64,000 bases of DNA from Candidatus Vecturithrix granuli (GTDB lineage Bacteria > Moduliflexota > Moduliflexia > Moduliflexales > Moduliflexaceae): positions 478,245-542,244 of the forward strand of contig DF820467.1 of NCBI GenBank assembly GCA_000739535.1, given 5' to 3'. The position numbers and the translations under genes were made by a program. Positions 37,016 to 44,875 of this stretch are shown in pieces. Numbering within the stretch: position 1 is the first letter of the stretch; the number at the start of each line of letters is the position of its first letter. Under the pieces are notes generated by a model. It was not told the origin of the DNA. It saw nothing but the letters and a program-made list of their open reading frames with translations, and ran no database searches.

Positions 37016-37105
37016 AAGTTATGGACTCCTCTTGAAAGTGAAATAAATGAATGTTATTGATACAATTACCATCGCCAGGGCATGTTTACTCTTCTTTACA
37101 TGAAA

Positions 37106-37128
37106 AAACCGGCTTTAAAAGCCGGTTT
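37106..37128. repeat. Short palindrome, family E-like
   Basis: AAACCGGCTTT / AAAGCCGGTTT with a one-base centre, 90 bases upstream of the PEP-CTERM gene. The gap from 37016 to 37662 holds no gene I can support. It contains this hairpin and the three 18-mers described separately. Confidence 0.5.
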
Positions 37129-37386
37129 CCAAGCATCGTTGTTCTCCATCGCTCTGGCAACCCGGCTATCTTATATTTTTCTAAGACCCGTGGCTTTCCG
37201 TCCCATTTTCACAAATGGTTTGGCTTTATCTACCGAAACTGTTCTTTTTGAACAATGATTAATGCACTTATCATGCCAACATCGGGAAAAAATCCATACA
37301 ACGTGCTAATCCCTTGAAAAGACAAGCGTAAGAGATCAATAGGGCGTAATGATTGACATAAAAAAACCTTGAAAAATTCTTAAAAA

Positions 37387-37575
37387 TGTAAAAAAAACCG
37401 ACACCCATCAGGGAGAAGCTCAATCTTTCTACGAGATAACATGAGGAATTATGTCCTGTTAGCGTTCATCACCAATATGTAAAATTTTTCGACATGGCCT
37501 AAGACCAAGTTTTTTAAAAAAGCTTGAAAACACGAAGATTTCCCGATTTTTATGAGATGTAAAAATTTCCGACAC
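37387..37575. repeat. Three direct 18-bp repeats, possible insertion-sequence end
   Basis: TGTAAAAAAAACCGACAC (37387), TGTAAAATTTTTCGACAT (37478) and TGTAAAAATTTCCGACAC (37558) share the frame TGTAAAA....CGACA and are spaced 91 and 80 bases apart. Reverse-complemented they start TGTCGG...TTTTACA, like the multiple transposase-binding repeats at IS21-family ends. No transposase gene lies near. Confidence 0.5.
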
Positions 37576-37662
37576 CCCATGATTGATAAGCCAGAGCTCA
37601 ATCAGAAAGCCCGTAAGCTCTGTGGACACAGTGGTGAAACTTACTTCAAGCCAGAAAAAGAA

Positions 37663-38298
37663 TTATGTAAAATAGGAGTGGTACCGACAATGCGGCTCTT
37701 GCTGAAGTTCAAGAATACTATATAGATGATTTTGATGTTCATCATACATCAGCAATGGAATTAATTCAGTGTCCATCGTCGTGCGAATTTCGGTTGCACT
37801 ATATTCATCGTACTCGACAATCGCCAGAATAGCGGCAACATAACAACCGAGCGCATGTAAATTGTTATAAACCGCTCGTAATAAATCCAGACGAACGGAC
37901 ACTTCAACAAAAATGATCAACGCACAACCGGTGGGCCATTGTTCCATGTATAATTCAAAACTGTCCGGATCGACGACAAGCTTTTTCCAACATAACCTGG
38001 GATGATCGAGTTTTTCGACCACATCCTGAGCAATTTTCCCGGTCGGGAACTCATGTTCGACATAGTTTTCAAGATATTCAAGCGTCACAAGAACATGCTT
38101 TTCAGGATGCTCGTGTAAAAAGGTCGTCCAGAATCCTGTCAGAATTGTCTGCATGGACTGCCGGGCTTCTTCGGTGTTCCAGGATCCTGTGTAAATCCAG
38201 CGGTCGCTGAAACGATTGGTGTCAATCAGAAAATCGCCATAGCGAATGGTCTTTTTGATAATGCTCTTCAGGGAATTGAATGCTGTTTCAGAAGTCAT
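37663..38298 (-). CDS. Degenerate orotate phosphoribosyltransferase-like protein
   Basis: A 211-residue protein of uncertain function. Its opening, SLKSIIKKTIRYGDFLIDTN followed by RFSDRWIYTGSW, resembles the hood of orotate phosphoribosyltransferase (KYGEF.L.SG..S.YYID). CALIIFVEVSVRLDLLRAVY, then NNLHALGCYVAAILAIVEYDE, aligns by eye with the PRPP-loop region (VxVxDDVITTG...GA.V....VDRE). However, the two catalytic Asp residues and the TTG are absent. It is probably a non-enzymatic or altered descendant of a phosphoribosyltransferase. The start at 38298 overlaps the upstream stop as ATGA, so the two are coupled. Confidence 0.55.
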   Translation of the reverse strand: MTSETAFNSLKSIIKKTIRYGDFLIDTNRFSDRWIYTGSWNTEEARQSMQTILTGFWTTFLHEHPEKHVLVTLEYLENYVEHEFPTGKIAQDVVEKLDHPRLCWKKLVVDPDSFELYMEQWPTGCALIIFVEVSVRLDLLRAVYNNLHALGCYVAAILAIVEYDEYSATEIRTTMDTELIPLLMYDEHQNHLYSILELQQEPHCRYHSYFT

Positions 38299-38870
38299 AG
38301 TACTTTTCCGTAAATCATACTCCAACGGATCGTTGGATCGATTTCTTTCAGCGTATCGCGTGAAGCTAACACTTTGTATTGCTCTGGACGAAACCCCCAT
38401 GTGCTGCCCACATGGTGGACATTAGGACCTAAGAAGGCGATAATTTGCTGAACCTGTTCGCGGTGCTCTTGCAGAAACTGAGCAATATGCGGGGTAACGG
38501 AACCAATGAGCACAACCTCTCCCTGTTCGCTCCATTTGGCATTCCACTCTTTTGCCAGATGTTGAAGAACTTTGAGAGCAGATGCATGGGTAGAAGGGAT
38601 GGAAAGCAGGCTCCATCCAGCTTCTTTGGGCAGCCAAAAATGGGAAATAAAATCGGATAGAATAGTCATCATATCAGATTCATGGAGCAGTTTAGCAAAA
38701 TCCAGATCGATATTGGTCCAGAAATTGGCTTCCAGCAATTTGATCGCCGGCTTCCCCAATTTTTGTCGGGTAGCAAGAATATCTTCATAAATTAAATTTT
38801 CGAGAATGGAAAGCAAGGTTTCTTTCTCAAATGGCAGCCAAACAGGTTCAATATGATCGCATTGATTCAT
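38295..38870 (-). CDS. Conserved-looking hypothetical, coupled to PRTase-like gene
   Basis: A 191-residue cytoplasmic protein that I do not recognise. It is mixed alpha/beta with a segment GEVVLIGSVTPHIAQFLQEH that could be a Rossmann-type strand-loop-helix. AGGAAGACATT before 38870 is a good ribosome site. Its stop overlaps the next start as ATGA, indicating that the two products are made together and may form one complex. A nicotinamidase-like gene diverges upstream of it. Confidence 0.6.
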   Translation of the reverse strand: MNQCDHIEPVWLPFEKETLLSILENLIYEDILATRQKLGKPAIKLLEANFWTNIDLDFAKLLHESDMMTILSDFISHFWLPKEAGWSLLSIPSTHASALKVLQHLAKEWNAKWSEQGEVVLIGSVTPHIAQFLQEHREQVQQIIAFLGPNVHHVGSTWGFRPEQYKVLASRDTLKEIDPTIRWSMIYGKVL

Positions 38871-39086
38871 AATGTCTTCCTATACATTTCATCAGAGTTT
38901 CCCGGAACCGAAAAATCAGGGGGCATGAACATTTTTTACATCAGATAAACAAATATAGCATACGTAAAAAATAATAATATGTCAAGGGAAAAGGCAGTAG
39001 AGAATTGTTTAAGATGATGAGAGAACTTCTACTTAAGAAAAAACACGCTTAGAAACTTCTTGCATATTTCTGGCGCTCCGATATAT

Positions 39087-39188
39087 TAGACATTATCGCA
39101 AATAAACACGGCATTGGGTCAATTCCCCTCCCAGGAGGGGAATTTGGACGATTTCGTTGCATAAAAATTTTATTCGCGATAATGTCTA
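39087..39188. mobile_element. MITE-like element with 20-bp terminal inverted repeats
   Basis: Arms TAGACATTATCGCAAATAAA (39087-39106) and TTTATTCGCGATAATGTCTA (39169-39188) match at 19 of 20 positions. Each arm ends in TA, the target duplicated by Tc1/IS630-type elements. In the centre a perfect 10-bp palindrome AATTCCCCTC/GAGGGGAATT surrounds CCAG. No protein is encoded, so it would need a transposase in trans. It occupies the divergent spacer before the hydrolase gene. Confidence 0.65.
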
Positions 39189-39256
39189 TTGGTAATAAGG
39201 ATTATTCATAAAAAGGATTCCTGACTATTGTCTAAAAATAAAATGAGGAAGAGATT

Positions 39257-40096
39257 ATGGCAACAAAAAAATCTCCTGAGGTTCTCTTTTTAATTGTCGA
39301 CCCTCAAAATTCCTTTTGTCACCCGATTGAAGGAGAATTGTATGTAAAGGGGGCTGAAAAAGATATGACGCGTTTGGCGCAATTAATTGACCGGCTGTCC
39401 TCTCAGATTGATGCCATGTATGTCACTCTGGATACGCATCACGAATTAGATGTAGCGCACCCGATTTTTTGGCTGAATACTCACGGGGAACATCCGGCCC
39501 CATTTACACTTATCTCAAAACAGGATGTGATCACCGGGGTGTGGCAGCCTTTTGATCCACACTCACCCAGCCCGCCGTTTACGACATTGCAGGAGCGCAT
39601 GGTCGAGTATGTAACTAAATTAGAACAAAATGGACGCTATCAACTCACAATTTGGCCGCCTCATTGCCGCATCGGAACTCCCGGCCACAATGTGTACGAA
39701 CCCCTGCGTGAAGTTTTACGTCGGTGGGAACTCAGCCAGTATAAAACGATACAGTACATCATGAAAGGGAGCAATTTGTTTACGGAGCATTATTCAGTCG
39801 TACAAGCTGATGTTCCAGATCCAAACGACCCGTCAACTCAATTAAACATTGACCTGATTCATACACTTGAACAGGCCAAGATGCTTGTGTTTAGCGGAGA
39901 AGCCTCATCGCACTGTGTTGCGAATACGGTACGTGATATCGTTCAACATTTTCATCAAGATGCTATCAGCAAATGTATTTTGCTCAAAGATGCGATGAGT
40001 CCGGTTCCCGGATTTGAATCTTTTGCCGAGGATTTTTTTCAGGAAATGACCGCTCGCGGCATGAAAATTATAACAACCGCTGATTTTTCTGTGTAG
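39257..40096 (+). CDS. Isochorismatase/nicotinamidase-family cysteine hydrolase
   Basis: A 279-residue hydrolase. It begins VLFLIVDPQNSFCHP with the catalytic Asp. WPPHCRIGTPGHNVY corresponds to the conserved WP.HC..GT.G region of nicotinamidases, and SGEASSHCVANTV contains the nucleophile Cys. It is longer than a typical PncA (about 200 residues), with extra segments after residue 60 and near 180. Nicotinamide deamidation is a reasonable guess but other amide substrates are possible. It diverges from the degenerate phosphoribosyltransferase pair. Confidence 0.8.
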   Translation: MATKKSPEVLFLIVDPQNSFCHPIEGELYVKGAEKDMTRLAQLIDRLSSQIDAMYVTLDTHHELDVAHPIFWLNTHGEHPAPFTLISKQDVITGVWQPFDPHSPSPPFTTLQERMVEYVTKLEQNGRYQLTIWPPHCRIGTPGHNVYEPLREVLRRWELSQYKTIQYIMKGSNLFTEHYSVVQADVPDPNDPSTQLNIDLIHTLEQAKMLVFSGEASSHCVANTVRDIVQHFHQDAISKCILLKDAMSPVPGFESFAEDFFQEMTARGMKIITTADFSV

Positions 40097-40192
40097 CCCT
40101 GAATTGCCCCAGAAAATTTGAGACCTTATCCCTGGCAAGGTTTGGAATTTTGCCAGGGATTAAGAGTCCTGTGAAAGTAATAGCTGTCCCTG

Positions 40193-40888
40193 TTATTTTT
40201 TATACAAGAAGTGCCCTGCCAGGACCAGCACAATGATCATGCTTAAAATCCCGATAGAGGCATACGGGCCAAATTCTGCGGCGCGTTGGTGTAATTTTTG
40301 GAGCAGGAAAGCCCAACTAATGATTGCCATGTACGCGCCGCCAAGCACAACGCCAATCGTCAGCCAGGGGCGGAGATTGAGCAAAAACCCAATCACACAG
40401 CCTACGGCTGAACCGGTCATCCAAAAGGGGATCCAGACGAACACAAATAATCCGAGCAGACCGTAGCGATGAATAACGTCACGGTGGGTTTCAGCAGCAT
40501 GGTGGATGTGATCCATCATGTTTTTGAGACGATTGATAATGAGCAGTTTTCGCCAACTGAATACAAACAATGGGTAGAACAAGAGCACCTGAATCGTTTC
40601 AATGAGAAGGTTCATCGAAACAACAATGTAATGCCCGAAACCCATTGCATAGCCAAACGACATTCCTGCAGCTCTGCCAAACACGATATGCGTAACTGTC
40701 ATGGCAGCAAAAATATGGGCCTGATTCGGATTCCACAACCCGTTGGCTGTCAGCCAGAGCAGATAGAGCAGACTCAAGAAAACCCCTGCCAGGAAAATAT
40801 GGCCTTCAGCACTGGACAGAAGGATGGCGCGCACTCTTCGAAAATAGGATATGTTCAGATGATTTTTGCAGGATCGAGGTATGTGCAT
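40193..40888 (-). CDS. Small multidrug-export-family membrane protein (putative)
   Basis: A 231-residue protein with about five transmembrane helices. The stretch HRYGLLGLFVFVWIPFWMTG followed by SAVGCVIGFLLNL resembles the YGLLGLFLFVAIPLPGTGAW core of the Sm_multidrug_ex family. The conserved Pro and Gly sites are partly kept (IPFWMTGSAVG). Substrate and direction of transport are unknown. Its start overlaps the stop of the upstream TerB gene as TAATG, so it is coupled to it. Confidence 0.65.
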   Translation of the reverse strand: MHIPRSCKNHLNISYFRRVRAILLSSAEGHIFLAGVFLSLLYLLWLTANGLWNPNQAHIFAAMTVTHIVFGRAAGMSFGYAMGFGHYIVVSMNLLIETIQVLLFYPLFVFSWRKLLIINRLKNMMDHIHHAAETHRDVIHRYGLLGLFVFVWIPFWMTGSAVGCVIGFLLNLRPWLTIGVVLGGAYMAIISWAFLLQKLHQRAAEFGPYASIGILSMIIVLVLAGHFLYKK

Positions 40889-41538
40889 TATTCTCTATCG
40901 TCTTTCGTTCTGATTTTATTGAAGAGCCAGCGAATTCCAAAATAATTCCCAGGCCTGAGTAAATGAGCGATGCCTGTTCCAGATTCCTTTCCCCATGTCG
41001 CCCGCCCGCTTGTCAAGTTTTTTGTCCTGAGATGATCCACGAATCCGGAAAGGGTGATGGCTTCCACTGGAATTCCGGCCTGGATTAAAATAGAGGAGGT
41101 GTGATTGGCGAGATAATCTGTCTCATCAGCGGTCATTGAAAAAAGCGATTTGAGATATTCATCAACAGCATGAATCTGTTCAGAAGAGATTTCCAGTTTC
41201 GCAGCAATATTATGAATTTCTTCTCTCTCTGCCGGAGAAATACGCCCGTCTGCATACGCCATACATAACATGTCTGTCAACAGTGTAAATTTCAAGTCGG
41301 TGTGAGTTAATCGAGACAGCGTTGCCTGTCCATCCAGTATTGACGGATCTCCGATAGTACCTAGTATTACCCCGATCCCAACTTCTCCGATCCCGATGCT
41401 TTCACAGAATTCGCGCAGGATGGAAATTTCGTCATCACTCATGACGCCATCCGCTACGGCAATTGAAGCCACAAGGCAGAGATAATCTATTTTTTGATCT
41501 TCAGGATAGTTTTTTAAAGGATGTATTGACCCATTCAT
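40888..41538 (-). CDS. TerB-family (tellurite-resistance-like) protein
   Basis: A 216-residue protein with a tandem acidic helical repeat: YLCLVASIAVADGVMSDDEI and LLTDMLCMAYADGRISPAER. The A.ADG.(I/M)...E signature is that of TerB. TerB proteins bind metal ions and link membrane complexes to stress responses. Its gene is coupled to a membrane protein downstream, and a TerB-like segment also ends the nearby pseudokinase. The tail beyond residue 150 is not recognised. Confidence 0.82.
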   Translation of the reverse strand: MNGSIHPLKNYPEDQKIDYLCLVASIAVADGVMSDDEISILREFCESIGIGEVGIGVILGTIGDPSILDGQATLSRLTHTDLKFTLLTDMLCMAYADGRISPAEREEIHNIAAKLEISSEQIHAVDEYLKSLFSMTADETDYLANHTSSILIQAGIPVEAITLSGFVDHLRTKNLTSGRATWGKESGTGIAHLLRPGNYFGIRWLFNKIRTKDDRE

Positions 41539-41620
41539 ACGGCAATCCTCATTTTTAAAATCGCATTGATCAAGAGTTCAGAAAAAACATTATTTACAAA
41601 AATGACAAGGAGATTTTAAA

Positions 41621-41734
41621 ATGTCAATCGAAAAAATACACATCCCAAAAGTAAGTGCTGGTTCAAAATTTTTCGGGTATGTAAAAGCCAGGTTTCTTCA
41701 AAGAAACCTGGCTTTTCATCCTGAAAATTTATGA
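41621..41734 (+). CDS. Small ORF truncated by a family E hairpin
   Basis: A 37-codon frame starting MSIEKIHIPKVSAGSKFFGY after a strong ribosome site (AAGGAG, nine bases upstream). Its last third is encoded by the family E hairpin at 41683-41716. Either it is a real small protein with a hairpin in the message, or the front of a longer gene cut by repeat insertion. I cannot match it to a family. Confidence 0.35.
   Translation: MSIEKIHIPKVSAGSKFFGYVKARFLQRNLAFHPENL
41683..41716. repeat. Family E hairpin
   Basis: Perfect 16-bp stem AAAAGCCAGGTTTCTT / AAGAAACCTGGCTTTT with loop CA. It lies between the TerB gene and the divergently transcribed glycosyltransferase. Confidence 0.7.
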
Positions 41735-41836
41735 TCATGTACTTTTATGTATGCCGAAACGGAAATTTCTACATGCATTCAGATATTTTTCTGAACGAAA
41801 TGATAATTTCACACTATTACATGGGAGTAAAGGAAC

Positions 41837-42961
41837 ATGAAAATTGGAATTGACGCCAGAAAAATTCGAGATTTCGGAATCGGAATCCATCTGGAAAATT
41901 TGATTCGATATATTCCTGAGCATGATGCAGAAAATGAATATATCATCTTTCATTATCCTGGCGATGAAACCCGAATTCCCCAAACAGGCCCAAATATCCG
42001 GCTTGTTCCGGATCACTCGCCCAAATATTCTTTGCAAGAACTTGTTGTACTCCCGGTCAAAATGCGACGGCAGAGGCTTGATCTGTTTCATGCCCCCCAT
42101 TATACCTTACCGCCGTTTCGTCCCTGTAAAGCTGTCGTCACCATTCATGATGCGATTCATTTACGCTTTCCAGAATACCTGCCGCATCCGGCCGCCTATT
42201 ATTACGCGAAGTGGATGATGTGGGCGGCGGCAAAAAGCGCCAGAAAAGTAATTACGGTTTCGGAATGTTCAAAACGCGATTTGATCACGTATTTACACAT
42301 TCCTCCCACAAAGATCGAAGTCGTGTATAATGGCATTGAAGTCTGCGATCAATCTCTGCTGCATGACTCCAAACCATGTCAATCCGTGTTAGATCGCTTT
42401 GAAATTCACTGTTCGTATCTCCTCTATTTCGGGAATTTCATGCCCCATAAAAATTTAGAGACATTGATCAAAGCCTATGGCATTTTGAAACGCCGTTATC
42501 AGATTCCCCAATGTCTTGTATTGGCAGGGAAAAATGATCGACTCAAAGAGACGCTTCACACACTCATCCAACAAGAACAAGTGGCACAGGATGTCATTCT
42601 GACCGGCGTTGTCGAAGAGGCGTGGAAGTCGTCGTTGTATGCCTGCGCTGATCTGTTTGTGTATCCGTCGCTGTACGAAGGATTCGGACTCCAGACTCTT
42701 GAAGCCATGGCGCACCAGATTCCGGTGGTGATCACAGATATTGCGGCCCTGACAGAAATTGTCGGAGAGGCGGCTGTGCGCTGCGACCCTCGTTCTGCGG
42801 AAAATATGGCTGAAGCCATCTATGCGGTGCTATCGAATCCCACACTCAAAGCATCGCTGATCGATAAAGGTAATGTACGAGTACAGGCCTTTTCCTGGCG
42901 AGCTATGGCGAGAAAGACGGTGGAAATCTATCACTCCGTATTACAGGAGGCACAGCAGTAG
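41837..42961 (+). CDS. GT4-family glycosyltransferase
   Basis: A 374-residue GT-B enzyme that transfers a sugar from a nucleotide donor with retention. N-terminal half: KIGIDARKIRDFGIGIHLEN and VVTIHDAIHLRFPEYLPHPA. C-terminal half: YLLYFGNFMPHKNLETLIKA and the donor-binding FVYPSLYEGFGLQTLEAMAH with the E-x7-E-type pair. It likely acts on the cytoplasmic face in polysaccharide or lipid-linked glycan assembly. No other glycan gene is adjacent. Acceptor unknown. Confidence 0.93.
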   Translation: MKIGIDARKIRDFGIGIHLENLIRYIPEHDAENEYIIFHYPGDETRIPQTGPNIRLVPDHSPKYSLQELVVLPVKMRRQRLDLFHAPHYTLPPFRPCKAVVTIHDAIHLRFPEYLPHPAAYYYAKWMMWAAAKSARKVITVSECSKRDLITYLHIPPTKIEVVYNGIEVCDQSLLHDSKPCQSVLDRFEIHCSYLLYFGNFMPHKNLETLIKAYGILKRRYQIPQCLVLAGKNDRLKETLHTLIQQEQVAQDVILTGVVEEAWKSSLYACADLFVYPSLYEGFGLQTLEAMAHQIPVVITDIAALTEIVGEAAVRCDPRSAENMAEAIYAVLSNPTLKASLIDKGNVRVQAFSWRAMARKTVEIYHSVLQEAQQ

Positions 42962-42965
42962 CTTG

Positions 42966-43375
42966 TTATAAGTTTCTTTTGATACTGCTGTTTGAAATAA
43001 GAACAAAATATCCGAGTAGACAGGCTAATGTGCCAACACTCAGTGAGAAAATATAAAAAACACCTTCTCTTCTATAAATGTTTTGATACAAGTCTAATAA
43101 ATAATCATACGTATTTGCTGAAAATATTAATAATGGCGGAGCCAAAATAACCGCTATTAATATTTTGTAGGAGCGTCTATAGTTTTTCGAATTCGGAACC
43201 AAATAAAGAGCAATGGCAGGAATTACTGCACCAATAATGAGTATAACAGTTGCCCCCAGGGTACTGGGCCGAGTTTGTAGTCTGGATAAAATTGTTGCTG
43301 TAAAATAAAAAAAACGCCAACAGATAGCAGATAAATTGTGCTTAGCTTGATAAAAATTTCCACTATTTTATTCAT
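42966..43375 (-). pseudogene. Small membrane protein, frameshifted at a G run
   Basis: The frame from 43375 (MNKIVEIFIKLSTIYLLSVG) has an N-terminal helix and runs to a stop at 43223. A second frame gives LGATVILIIGAVIPAIALYL, then continues through three more hydrophobic segments to 42966. Adding one G to the five-G run at 43253-43257 joins them (…VPWGATVILIIG). The four-helix protein is therefore broken by a single deletion or a sequencing indel. It overlaps the pseudokinase stop by eight bases and belongs to its operon. Function unknown. Confidence 0.7.
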
Positions 43376-44750
43376 TTGATTGACATAACAAGGCTTTGAG
43401 TTCTTGTTTGACCTCCTCTTCGGCCTGGCGAGATTCTGCCACGCTAATGTGAAGTTCCTGCTGCTTGTGGGTGAGAAAGTCGGCTTCTTGCGGCGTAATT
43501 GTTCCATCAGCCCATGCCATCAGTAGATAATCTTTATAGGCCGCAAGATCATCTTCATGCGCTTCTTGGCGTTCAAATCCTTTGTACCAGCCCAGCAATT
43601 CCTCACCGATTGCCCGCATATTGGCGTAGCGCTGCTCTGGCTTTTGGGCAAGGCAATGTTGAATCAAAAGCCGAATTTCTGAGGGGAGGAGCGTTTCATC
43701 ATATTGTAAAGGCTGCTCATGGTGTATAAAGGCTTTTATTTGTTGCAGGCGAAAAGGGGTACGCCCCACAAACATCTCATACAAAATCACGCCAAACGAG
43801 TAGATATTTGAGGCGATGGTTAGGGCCTGTCCCTGGAAAAATTCCGGAGGGATATACAGATATTTGTAAGGATTATCGGTTTTTTGCAGGCGCATGAAAG
43901 AATCCGGCGCGCGAAAGGCGATAATTTTCAGATGACCTTGCCTGGTAAGCAGAATGTGTTCGGGCGTCAGCGCGTGATGAATAATCCCCTTGTTATGAGC
44001 CTGATGAAGCCCGTTAATTAATTGAATCGCCAGATAGATGATCATTTTTGGAGCGAGCGCGCCCTTCAAACGCAGGGTATGGCGTAAGTTCTGCCCGTCA
44101 ACGTATTCCATTGTAATCTGTCCCTGTAACTCATCAATGTCATAAATTCGCACAATATTCGGATGAGCCAACGCTGTTCGTTCTTTCATTTGCTGGAGAT
44201 ACACCGCGCGATCAGGATAATCGGCGTTGATCTGTTTAAGCGCAATCGTTCGTTCTAACAACTTGTCGCGCACGCGATAAATTCTTGAATGACGACCTTC
44301 GTGCAGGGTTGCAAGCATTTCATAACGCTCTTCACCCGCCATGATCACTGTAGCAGCCTCTGCCTTCTGGTCTGAAACCTGAGACTTTGACGACTTCAGC
44401 ATTGGAGAGTCCGACAGTCCGGGAGAATCCAGAGCGCGAATCCGTTCCTGCACATCACGGTAATTATAATCGAACCGCATCAGGCGTTCGTAGGTTTTGC
44501 GGGCCAGCGGAATCATATTCAATTGCTGATAACATTCCGCCAGATGATAGTAGGCTTCTTTCCGGTATTTTTTCGACGAGGTGGCTGTCTTGAGATAAGC
44601 GATCGCATTTTCATAGCGTCCGCTTTCCATTTCCTCGATGCCGATTTCATATTCGGCCTGTTTTTCAGTCTCCGGATCGGTCCTCGCCTCAAAGAGTGAA
44701 CGCCATTCTTGCTGTGATGCTTTTAAATAGTCTGATAATGATTTAAACAT
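43368..44750 (-). CDS. TPR-pseudokinase-TerB-like protein
   Basis: A 460-residue protein. Residues 25-110 are TPR-like (AIAYLKTATSSKKYRKEAYY). Residues 145-400 are a Ser/Thr kinase fold: TIALKQI keeps the ATP-anchoring Lys and MKERTALAHPNIVRIYDI keeps the helix-C Glu. The rest of the active site is lost. HRDLKPEN reads HHALTPEH and DFG reads AFR, and the Gly loop reads HEGRHSR. It should not phosphorylate, but could act as a scaffold. The end (DYLLMAWADGTITPQEADFL) is TerB-like. It lies with M48 and YbjQ genes. Confidence 0.85.
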   Translation of the reverse strand: MFKSLSDYLKASQQEWRSLFEARTDPETEKQAEYEIGIEEMESGRYENAIAYLKTATSSKKYRKEAYYHLAECYQQLNMIPLARKTYERLMRFDYNYRDVQERIRALDSPGLSDSPMLKSSKSQVSDQKAEAATVIMAGEERYEMLATLHEGRHSRIYRVRDKLLERTIALKQINADYPDRAVYLQQMKERTALAHPNIVRIYDIDELQGQITMEYVDGQNLRHTLRLKGALAPKMIIYLAIQLINGLHQAHNKGIIHHALTPEHILLTRQGHLKIIAFRAPDSFMRLQKTDNPYKYLYIPPEFFQGQALTIASNIYSFGVILYEMFVGRTPFRLQQIKAFIHHEQPLQYDETLLPSEIRLLIQHCLAQKPEQRYANMRAIGEELLGWYKGFERQEAHEDDLAAYKDYLLMAWADGTITPQEADFLTHKQQELHISVAESRQAEEEVKQELKALLCQSNE

Positions 44751-44758
44751 CAGTCGGT

Positions 44759-44872
44759 GTTTGAGTGTTTGAGTGTTTGAGTGTTTCAGTATTTGAGGTG
44801 TTTATGTATTCAACTATTTGAAAGAAAGCACCTAAATACTCAAATACTGAAACACTCAAATACTCAAACACA
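44759..44872. repeat. GTTTGAGT heptad/octad tract in a large inverted repeat
   Basis: Bases 44759-44801 are repeated GTTTGAGT-type units ending GTTTCAGTATTTGAGGTG. Bases 44829-44872 are their inverted counterparts (CACCTAAATACTCAAATACTG and on). The arms could fold into a 40-bp stem directly before the pseudokinase start at 44750, where no ribosome site is otherwise evident. Confidence 0.7.
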
Positions 44873-44875
44873 TTA

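Noticed and set aside
38940-39256. Small RNA candidate in the divergent spacer
   Set aside because: The structure present is better explained by the MITE-like element, with no promoter or terminator pair visible.
44759-44872. Possible CRISPR array
   Set aside because: Units are 7-8 bases without spacers and the two halves are inverted, so it is a simple repeat palindrome.
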